Shown: positions 14,761 through 20,839 of the stretch, piece by piece | Layout of the letters: every line of letters starts with the position of its first letter | Position numbering within the stretch: position 1 is the stretch's first letter | NCBI GenBank assembly: GCA_051656905.1 | Contig: JBOFJQ010000024.1 | Coordinates: 1 to 20,839, forward strand | Length of the DNA stretch: 20,839 nt | Direction of reading: 5' to 3' | Source of the DNA: JAGNZR01 sp051656905 | Lineage (GTDB): Bacteria; Fusobacteriota; Fusobacteriia; Fusobacteriales; Fusobacteriaceae | Position numbers and translations under genes: made by a program | The notes under the pieces: generated by a model | Database searches by the model: none | What the model was told of the DNA's origin: nothing | What the model saw: the letters and a program-made list of their open reading frames with translations, nothing else

Positions 14761-14775
14761 AAATTAAGATAAAAA

Positions 14776-15612
14776 CTATTCTTTAACTCCATGAGCTTGT
14801 AAGAATTCAATCATTTCAAGATTGTTAGCTTCAGTTGCTATGTTAAGGGCGCCTCTACCATAAGATTTATAGTTAGGATTAACCCCTTTTTTATAAAGAA
14901 GATTTATAATGTTTGTAGAATTATTAGCTACTGCTTTTAAATATACTTCACCTAAAATAACTTCCCCATCTGCATTTAACTCTTTTAAATTATAGTCATA
15001 TTTAAGAAGGGAAATAATTTTATCTTCTTCACTAGCGTAGTATACAGGATAATTATTTTTTGAATCTTTAATTAAAGGAGAAACACCTTTTTTTAAAAGA
15101 GAATCAAGAATTTTTTTATCACCTGTAACTGATGCCCAAAAGATAGGACTCCATCCATCATCATCTGTTGCCTTAATATTCACCTTTTTTTCAATTAAAA
15201 GAAGTGAATAATTTGTAGGTTTTTTCTTTATAAAATTAATTAAAAGGGGCTCACCAAATTCATTTTTAATATTTAAGTTTGCGTTGTTTTTGACAAAAAT
15301 TTTCAGAGCACTAAGACTCTTTACTTTAAAAATACTAAATTTTTTGTCTGGATCTACCCCTTTACTTAAAAGCAATTCAATACTCTTAAGAGAATCTTTC
15401 ATAACAGAATAATCTAACAAAGAAAGAGAATCCCTATTTTTATAATTAATAGGGAACCCTTGAGATAAAGATTGGGAAAGAGCAACATTATCATCAATTA
15501 GAATGCTATTATACACATCTAATGCATTAATTGTTTGCTTTTTTTCACCATTACTACAACCAGCTAGAAAAATTAAAACAATAAATATAACGATATGAGC
15601 TCTTTTAATCAT
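14776..15612 (-). CDS. Ankyrin-repeat lipoprotein
   Basis: This 278-aa protein has a classical lipoprotein signal: a basic start (MIKR), a hydrophobic stretch (residues 7-16) and the lipobox LAGC with the lipidated cysteine at 19. Several degenerate ankyrin repeats then run to the C-terminus. Clear ones are SIELLLSKGVDPD, DGWSPIFWASVTGDKKILDSLLKKGVSP, NIINLLYKKGVNPN and the last, ALNIATEANNLEMIEFLQAHG. It would be membrane-anchored on the periplasmic side and probably binds another protein; the partner is unknown. The start ATG 15612 lies 3 bases after the typA stop, and its AAGGGG Shine-Dalgarno overlaps that stop, so translation is probably coupled to typA. Confidence 0.88.
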   Translation of the reverse strand: MIKRAHIVIFIVLIFLAGCSNGEKKQTINALDVYNSILIDDNVALSQSLSQGFPINYKNRDSLSLLDYSVMKDSLKSIELLLSKGVDPDKKFSIFKVKSLSALKIFVKNNANLNIKNEFGEPLLINFIKKKPTNYSLLLIEKKVNIKATDDDGWSPIFWASVTGDKKILDSLLKKGVSPLIKDSKNNYPVYYASEEDKIISLLKYDYNLKELNADGEVILGEVYLKAVANNSTNIINLLYKKGVNPNYKSYGRGALNIATEANNLEMIEFLQAHGVKE

Positions 15613-15615
15613 AGA

Positions 15616-17427
15616 TTACCCCTTCTTTTCGTTTTTCTTTCTTTCGTTTTCACTTAAATGTCTTTTTCTTATTCTTATGAAGTTTGGAGTTACTTCTACT
15701 AATTCATCATCAGCGATATACTCTAAAGCTTGCTCAAGAGACATTTTTCTTGGAGATGCTAATTTAATAGCGTCGTCAGATCCAGATGCTCTCATATTTG
15801 TAAGTTTTTTCATTTTACAAACGTTAACAACTAGGTCGTTCTCTCTGTTGTGCTCTCCAATTATCATACCTTCGTAAACTTCTACACCTGGATCGTGGAA
15901 CATGATTCCTCTATCTTGTAAGTTTCCTAATGCATATGCAATTGTTTTACCAGTTTCTAAAGAGATTAAAACTCCTTTGTTTCTAGCTGGGATATCCCCT
16001 TTGTAGATTTCGAAATCATAGAAAGAGTGATTTAAGATTCCAGATCCTTTTGTATCTGTTAAGAATTCACTTCTATAACCGATAAGTCCTCTTGCAGGAA
16101 TTTTGAACTCTAAACGAGTATACCCGTCAGTTCCAGGATTCATAGTAACTAATTCTCCTTTTCTTTTTCCTAATTTTTCTATAACAACACCTGTAAAGTT
16201 ATCATCAACATCAATTACAGCAAGTTCGATTGGCTCAAAAGTTACTCCATCGATATCCTTGAATATAACTCTTGGTCTAGAAACTGCAACTTCGTATCCT
16301 TCTCTTCTCATGTTTTCTAAAAGTATAGAAAGTTGAAGCTCTCCTCTACCTTTAACAACGAAAGCGTCAGCAGATTCAGTAGCTTCTACTCTCATACTTA
16401 CGTTTCCTTGTAATTCTTTTTGTAATCTATCCCAGATATTTCTAGAAGTAACAAATTTACCGTCTTTTCCAACGAATGGAGAGTCATTTACCATGAATGT
16501 CATAGCAAGTGTAGGCTCATCTATATCGATAAGAGGTAAAGCTTTTGGATTTAATGCATCAGCAATTGTCTCTCCAATATCAATGTTAGGAAGTCCAGCT
16601 ATTGATACGATATCTCCAGCAGAAGCTTCAAGAACCTCAACCTTTTTTAATCCTTCGTAACCGTAGATTACAGATACTTTACCTTTAACTTGTTTTCCAT
16701 CTCTTTTTATTAATATAACTTCTTGGTTCTTTTTAACTGTACCATTATAAACTCTACCTACAGCTATTTTACCAACATAGTTATCATATTCAATGTTAGC
16801 GATTAAGAATTGTAAATCTTCCTCTTTAGTTCCCTCAGGATCAGGTACATGCTCAATAATAGTTTCAAATAATGGAATCATATTGTCGCTTGTATCGTTT
16901 AAGTTTAATTTAGCAAATCCACCTCTACCAGAAGCATAAACTACTGGGAATTCTAATTGGTGCTCATTAGCATTTAATTCTAAGAATAAGTCATATATAG
17001 TATATAAAACTTCTTCAGGAGTTGCATTTGGTCTATCGATTTTGTTAACAACAACGATAGGTCTATGTCCTTGCTCTAAAGCTTTCTTTAAAACGTATTT
17101 TGTTTGAGGCATTGTTCCCTCGAACGCGTCAACTAGTAATATAACAGAGTCAACCATTTTCATGATTCTTTGTACTTCTCCACCGAAGTCAGCATGTCCT
17201 GGAGTATCAACTATGTTAATTTTATAATCTTTATAGTGAACAGAGGCATTTTTAGCGAATATAGTGATTCCTCTTTCTTTTTCGATATCGTTAGAGTCCA
17301 TTACTCTTTCTGCAACACTTTCAAGTTCGTGAGCTCCGAATACTCCTGCTTGTCTTAATAGGCAGTCAACTAGTGTTGTTTTACCGTGGTCTACGTGAGC
17401 TATAATAGCTACATTTTTAATTTTCAT
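15616..17427 (-). CDS. typA: Translational GTPase TypA/BipA
   Basis: TypA is a ribosome-binding GTPase of the EF-G superfamily involved in 50S assembly and stress or low-temperature growth. The 603-aa length is standard. The G motifs are AHVDHGKTT (residues 10-18), GITIFAKN, DTPGHADF and NKIDRPNA. Domain II follows (VGRVYNGTVKKNQEV), then EF-G-like domains III and V (FVVKGRGELQLSILLENMRREG) and the TypA-specific C-terminal domain (RGLIGYRSEFLTDTKGSGI). ATG 17427 follows AAAGGAAGTG. It lies 59 bases downstream of truB with no terminator, and upstream of the lipoprotein gene, so the three look like one - strand operon. Confidence 0.97.
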   Translation of the reverse strand: MKIKNVAIIAHVDHGKTTLVDCLLRQAGVFGAHELESVAERVMDSNDIEKERGITIFAKNASVHYKDYKINIVDTPGHADFGGEVQRIMKMVDSVILLVDAFEGTMPQTKYVLKKALEQGHRPIVVVNKIDRPNATPEEVLYTIYDLFLELNANEHQLEFPVVYASGRGGFAKLNLNDTSDNMIPLFETIIEHVPDPEGTKEEDLQFLIANIEYDNYVGKIAVGRVYNGTVKKNQEVILIKRDGKQVKGKVSVIYGYEGLKKVEVLEASAGDIVSIAGLPNIDIGETIADALNPKALPLIDIDEPTLAMTFMVNDSPFVGKDGKFVTSRNIWDRLQKELQGNVSMRVEATESADAFVVKGRGELQLSILLENMRREGYEVAVSRPRVIFKDIDGVTFEPIELAVIDVDDNFTGVVIEKLGKRKGELVTMNPGTDGYTRLEFKIPARGLIGYRSEFLTDTKGSGILNHSFYDFEIYKGDIPARNKGVLISLETGKTIAYALGNLQDRGIMFHDPGVEVYEGMIIGEHNRENDLVVNVCKMKKLTNMRASGSDDAIKLASPRKMSLEQALEYIADDELVEVTPNFIRIRKRHLSENERKKNEKKG

Positions 17428-17486
17428 TAAACACTTCCTTTATTTTAATTTTATATTTTTGAACATTTATAACCGTTAAATTCTGA

Positions 17487-18344
17487 TTAAAAATATTTAT
17501 AACCTTTTAATCTGTTTTTTTCTATACTTCCAAGTCCAATAAACTCATCTTTATAGTAGACAGAATATAATCCATCTAATCCAGTGAAAGAGAAGCTATT
17601 TCCATTTCTATAATATTTTAGGTGCTCCTCTGTGATGATTTCTATTTTAGGATAATTAAAATAGTTTTCAACACTAAACATAAAGTCAAAATTTGACTCG
17701 TTGCACATATTTTCAATCTCTTCTAAAGTATAACATTTAGAAAGAGGGGTATCTCCAACTCTTGTTCTATTAAGAGCAGTCATTGTAGCGTAAACTTCTA
17801 AAGTTTCTCCAATATCATAGATAAGTGAACGAATATATGTTCCTTTTGAAACAGAACAGAATAACTCGCCAGATTTACCATTAAAGCTTTCTAAAGTAAG
17901 ATTTGTAATTTCAACATCTCTCTCTTTTCTTTCAATAACGATTCCTTCCCTAGCCAAATCATAAAGCCTCTTTCCATCTACTTTTAAGGCAGAATACATA
18001 GGTGGCACTTGTTTTATTTTCCCTTTAAAATTATCTAAGACTTTTTCTAAATCATCTTTATTAATGACTTCAAAATCTTTTTTAGCAATAATAGTTCCTT
18101 CAGTATCGTAAGTATCCGTTTTATAACCAAGATCAAAGCCAGCTAGATAATCCTTATCTTTACCTTCAAGGTCTTGAACCATTTTAGTAGCTCTTCCAAC
18201 ACAGATAATCATAACACCTGTAGCTAGAGGATCAAGGGTTCCAGTATGTCCTATTCTCTTTTCTTTTAATAGTTTTTTTAGCTTTCTTACAACATCAAAG
18301 GAAGTTATTCCCTTAGGTTTATTTATACATATAATACCATCCAA
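17487..18344 (-). CDS. truB: tRNA pseudouridine(55) synthase TruB
   Basis: TruB makes pseudouridine 55 in the T-loop of most tRNAs. I choose TTG 18344 as start (285 aa): it yields MDGIICINKPKGITSFDVV, the canonical TruB N-terminus, and GGGAG (18358-18354) sits 9 bases ahead. The frame is open to an ATG at 18389, but that start would lie upstream of the predicted -10 box, so it is unlikely. The catalytic aspartate is D38 in GHTGTLDPLATGV; VPPMYSALKVDGKRLYDLAREG and SKGTYIRSLIYDIG are also conserved. The C-terminal part (about 225-285) resembles a degenerate PUA-type module. Confidence 0.95.
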   Translation of the reverse strand: MDGIICINKPKGITSFDVVRKLKKLLKEKRIGHTGTLDPLATGVMIICVGRATKMVQDLEGKDKDYLAGFDLGYKTDTYDTEGTIIAKKDFEVINKDDLEKVLDNFKGKIKQVPPMYSALKVDGKRLYDLAREGIVIERKERDVEITNLTLESFNGKSGELFCSVSKGTYIRSLIYDIGETLEVYATMTALNRTRVGDTPLSKCYTLEEIENMCNESNFDFMFSVENYFNYPKIEIITEEHLKYYRNGNSFSFTGLDGLYSVYYKDEFIGLGSIEKNRLKGYKYF

Positions 18345-18377
18345 AAATATCAACTCCCAAAAAAATACATATTCATT

Positions 18378-18406
18378 ATTATAACACAATACATAGTTTT
18401 TTGAAA
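18378..18406 (-). promoter_or_regulatory. Putative promoter of truB-typA
   Basis: On the - strand a perfect TATAAT (18383-18378) is preceded at 17 bp by TTTCAA (18406-18401). The predicted transcript start near 18371 leaves a short leader to the TTG start at 18344. Confidence 0.5.
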
Positions 18407-18431
18407 TATCTTTTATTGAACAGTCATAATA

Positions 18432-18466
18432 AAAAATAAAGAGATATGCACTATCTCTTTATTTTT
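18432..18466 (-). terminator. Terminator after the DUF4015-type gene
   Basis: Arms 18432-18446 and 18452-18466 form a 15-bp perfect stem with loop TGCAC and a run of T on the - strand side. It separates the secreted protein gene from truB. Confidence 0.88.
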
Positions 18467-18529
18467 CTAGTGTTTACATGTAAAAATAAGTTAAAAAAAA
18501 TTTTTTATTTTTTTTATTTTACAATTGTA

Positions 18530-20218
18530 TTAGTTGTTTTTTGTTTTTTCGAAGCTATATCTGTTACTAGCATTCCATAAAATATATTCTTTTAGACCTA
18601 AATCATTAAGAGCTTTTATTTGAGCTTTAACTTCAGGAACACCATAGTTAATATGCCCTTTAACCCAACGAGCAGTAAAATCTTGTATCCATGTTCTTAT
18701 AATAGCAGGTGTATCAATATTGTTATCTCTATTTAATGAGTCTCTAGTTGAACCATAAACTGTTTTATAAGGTTCAGCATCTGGAATTTTTGTTCCATAT
18801 GTTCCATTTGCAAAGTGACTTGGATAAACCATTGGGCAAATATAGTCAACAGCATTAGATGCAGCTTCCCAATATTGTCCAAGAGCCATATCATCTGGAG
18901 ATGTACCTACTTGACCATAAACGTCAGCAGCAGTATATACTTCTAAAGGTGATAGTTGCTTATATGCTTCTTTTAAATATCTTTGAATTGCAACTGGTTT
19001 ACTCTCTCCATTAGGATTTCTATAATCTAAATAAGGATCTAATTTTCCACCATTAGATGCAGGGAATCTAACATAGTCAAATTGAATTTCATTAAATCCA
19101 GCTTTAGCAGCTTCCTTAGCAACATCTATATTATATTGCCATAAACTTCTATCATGAGCAGAAACCCAAATTAATCCATCAGCATTAGTAAATGGTTTTC
19201 CAGTTCTTTTGTCTAAGATAGTTTTGTTAGCTTTAGTTTTTGCATAAGTAGGATCTTTAAAAGATACTATTCTTGCTATTAAATAAATATTATTCTTTTT
19301 AAGTTTTGCTATTGTTGGAGCAATGTCTTTAAATGGTGATCTAGTATCTGAAGGGATACCATTTTTTTCAACAACATTAGGCATTTTCCATAGTAGGTGA
19401 CCATCATCATTTTTTACATCAATAACGAACGCGTTAATTTCAGTTTTATTTGCAAGGTCAATAAGTCTATCTAAACTTTTTGTAACAGATAGAGATGTTG
19501 CAGAAACATAGATACCTTTAACTGCAACTCTAGGGTTACTCTTATAATTTTTCTTAGGCATAGGAGTAAAGTCAAGTTGAGACCAATTTTTTGGTAATGT
19601 ATCAGTTATTTTATCTGTTAATGCATTACTTTTTACCCATCCAGTTGAAACTTTTTTATCTTTTTTATATTTTATTTTAGAATATTTTACTGGATTTTTT
19701 TCTCCAACAGTCTTCTCTTCTAAAACAGTTACTCTAGTATTTATTCTTAAGTAATCTGATTTTTTTTCTATACCAGGAGTTTCAGTAACTTTTAAGTTAT
19801 GAACTTTTGTAAAATCATATTGAGATTTATCAGCAACATTAGAAACAGGTTCTTCAGGAGTTTCATCTACAATTTTAGAAACCTCTTCACGTGATTCAGG
19901 AACAACAGCAGAATTTTGAGGCTCTGTAGTCTCCTCAGTTTTTCCTGACTCTTCTTTTGAGATTGTTTCCTCTTTTAAAGGAGTAGTTTTTGAATCAAGA
20001 GTTGGTTCAGGAACTGCAACTTCTTGCTCTTTAATAGGAGCAATTTCTTTCTTTACAGGTGTCTCTTTAGGTGAATCAACAATTTTAGAAACTTTGCTCG
20101 TCGAACCTTTTTCTTCAACAAATTGACCTTGTATAACTTTTACCTCTGTTACATATTCGCTACCATAACTACTTAAAGTAAGTAAAGTTAGAAGAGTAGC
20201 ACATAGAATTTTTTTCAC
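18530..20218 (-). CDS. Secreted putative glycoside hydrolase (GHL13/DUF4015 type) with SH3-like region
   Basis: The start is GTG 20218: GGAGG lies 7 bases ahead and an upstream in-frame ATG at 20236 overlaps that site. This gives 562 aa. Residues 1-19 are a signal peptide (KKILCATLLTLLTLSSYG). A linker rich in Glu, Pro, Lys and Thr covers about 30-140. A short SH3-like region follows (LRINTRVTVLEEK to TGWVKSNALTDK, about 155-205). The main domain, about 240 to the C-terminus, has the DUF4015 marks KGIYVSATSL, NAFVIDVKNDDGHLLW, NEIQFDYVRFP, DVYGQ and ICPMVYPSHF. This family has a TIM-barrel resembling glycosidases; the substrate is unproven. I infer an envelope-facing role with possible cell-wall or polysaccharide binding. 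It begins 61 bases after recR. Confidence 0.85.
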   Translation of the reverse strand: MKKILCATLLTLLTLSSYGSEYVTEVKVIQGQFVEEKGSTSKVSKIVDSPKETPVKKEIAPIKEQEVAVPEPTLDSKTTPLKEETISKEESGKTEETTEPQNSAVVPESREEVSKIVDETPEEPVSNVADKSQYDFTKVHNLKVTETPGIEKKSDYLRINTRVTVLEEKTVGEKNPVKYSKIKYKKDKKVSTGWVKSNALTDKITDTLPKNWSQLDFTPMPKKNYKSNPRVAVKGIYVSATSLSVTKSLDRLIDLANKTEINAFVIDVKNDDGHLLWKMPNVVEKNGIPSDTRSPFKDIAPTIAKLKKNNIYLIARIVSFKDPTYAKTKANKTILDKRTGKPFTNADGLIWVSAHDRSLWQYNIDVAKEAAKAGFNEIQFDYVRFPASNGGKLDPYLDYRNPNGESKPVAIQRYLKEAYKQLSPLEVYTAADVYGQVGTSPDDMALGQYWEAASNAVDYICPMVYPSHFANGTYGTKIPDAEPYKTVYGSTRDSLNRDNNIDTPAIIRTWIQDFTARWVKGHINYGVPEVKAQIKALNDLGLKEYILWNASNRYSFEKTKNN

Positions 20219-20278
20219 TAAAATACCTCCAAACAATATATTTAAAATTAATTTATAAGACCGTTTTATATTATACGA

Positions 20279-20839
20279 CTATATCTCTTGACGTCCTTCT
20301 AATGCTCTAGAAATTGTTGCTGAGTCCGCATGTTCAATATTACCACCAATAGGTATTCCACTAGCAATACGAGTAATTTTTATATTAAAATCTTTTAATA
20401 ATTTATACAGATAAAGTGTTGTAGTTTCCCCTTCTAAATCAGGATTGATGGCAATTATAATTTCAGTTATATTATCACTTGCTACTCTTTTAATAAGAGA
20501 TTCTAAGTTTAGCTTATTAGGTGTGATGCCTTTTAAAGGAGCTAGTTTACCACCTAAAACATGATATACACCTTTAAATTTACCAGTTTTTTCAAAAGAA
20601 ATAATATCTCTACTATCTTCAACTATGCATAAAATAGATTTATCACGGAATTCACTAGCACATATAGAACATTGATTTTTTTCGGATAAATTACCACAAG
20701 TAGCACATTTTTTTATAGTTTGTTTAGCTTCTAGAATTGTATTTGAAAATTTAACAGCCTCTTGCATGCTTAAATTAAGCATATGAAAGGCTATTCTAGT
20801 TGCACTTTTTCTTCCAATTCCAGGCAACTTATTCAGTTC
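20279..20839 (-). CDS. recR: Recombination protein RecR (N-terminus beyond window)
   Basis: RecR works with RecO (and RecF) in loading RecA at gaps. The frame is open to the window edge; ELNKLPGIGRKSATRIAFHML is the conserved helix-hairpin-helix start, so only about the first 10-15 residues are missing. A four-cysteine zinc site is visible: CATC, then CSIC. The Toprim domain follows with ILCIVEDSRDIISFEKTGKFKG and YHVLGGKLAPLKGITP, and the C-terminal Walker-like part IPIGGNIEHADSATISRALEGRQ. A TTG at 20827 within the gene is not the start, because conserved residues lie before it. The stop TAG is at 20279-20281. Confidence 0.96.
   Translation of the reverse strand, partial: ELNKLPGIGRKSATRIAFHMLNLSMQEAVKFSNTILEAKQTIKKCATCGNLSEKNQCSICASEFRDKSILCIVEDSRDIISFEKTGKFKGVYHVLGGKLAPLKGITPNKLNLESLIKRVASDNITEIIIAINPDLEGETTTLYLYKLLKDFNIKITRIASGIPIGGNIEHADSATISRALEGRQEI

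Noticed and set aside
1..20839. Mobile elements, integrase or transposase genes, CRISPR repeats, tRNA or rRNA genes.
   Set aside because: No such protein motifs, terminal repeats, spaced direct repeats or RNA gene signatures were seen on either strand; the region looks like stable core chromosome.

Overview
The window is AT-rich bacterial chromosome with Gram-negative-type features (a lipobox lipoprotein, a signal-peptide protein with a long linker) combined with Firmicutes-like regulation: a guanine riboswitch and many stem-plus-T-run terminators. AGA is the usual arginine codon. This mix, together with a glgB/glgC/glgD/glgA cluster, suggests a Fusobacteriaceae-like organism (Fusobacterium or Cetobacterium). 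That assignment is inference from protein resemblance and composition, not from a database search. I saw no insertion sequence, prophage, CRISPR array, tRNA or rRNA.

Layout. The 3' end of rpmA and its terminator (1-210) precede a tight glycogen operon on the + strand (310-7458): glgB, a glycogen synthase-like gene that has lost most catalytic signatures, glgC, glgD and glgA. After a promoter, a guanine-type purine riboswitch and a transcription terminator come xpt and guaA (7842-10007), a purine salvage/GMP synthesis unit. Next is murI (10347-11138, TTG start), which faces an RluA-family pseudouridine synthase (11169-12059, -) across a shared terminator. A divergent intergenic region leads to a DJ-1/PfpI protein and a small STAS-like protein (+). 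The 457-base stretch 13246-13702 holds a near-consensus promoter, a 9-codon leader reading frame, several hairpins and a strong terminator. It lies ahead of an ornithine carbamoyltransferase gene interrupted by a single-base frameshift (13703-14705). The rest is on the - strand: recR (cut by the window edge), a secreted GHL13/DUF4015-type protein, and truB-typA-ankyrin lipoprotein.

How the genes work together. GlgC/GlgD make ADP-glucose, GlgA polymerises it and GlgB branches it. The operon pairs a catalytic with a degenerate paralogue twice: GlgC with GlgD, which is known in Firmicutes, and GlgA with the gene at 2184-3629. Xpt and GuaA converge on XMP/GMP and sit under a guanine-sensing aptamer. 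TruB, TypA and possibly the lipoprotein form a translation-related - strand unit.

Most interesting points: (1) the apparently inactive GlgA paralogue; (2) the leader-peptide/attenuator-like region before the frameshifted argF; (3) two divergent genes whose Shine-Dalgarno sequences lie about 27-31 nt from the start codon with a hairpin in between; (4) a purine aptamer with G in place of the usual A73 and a multi-hairpin expression platform; (5) a 33-bp palindrome ahead of murI.
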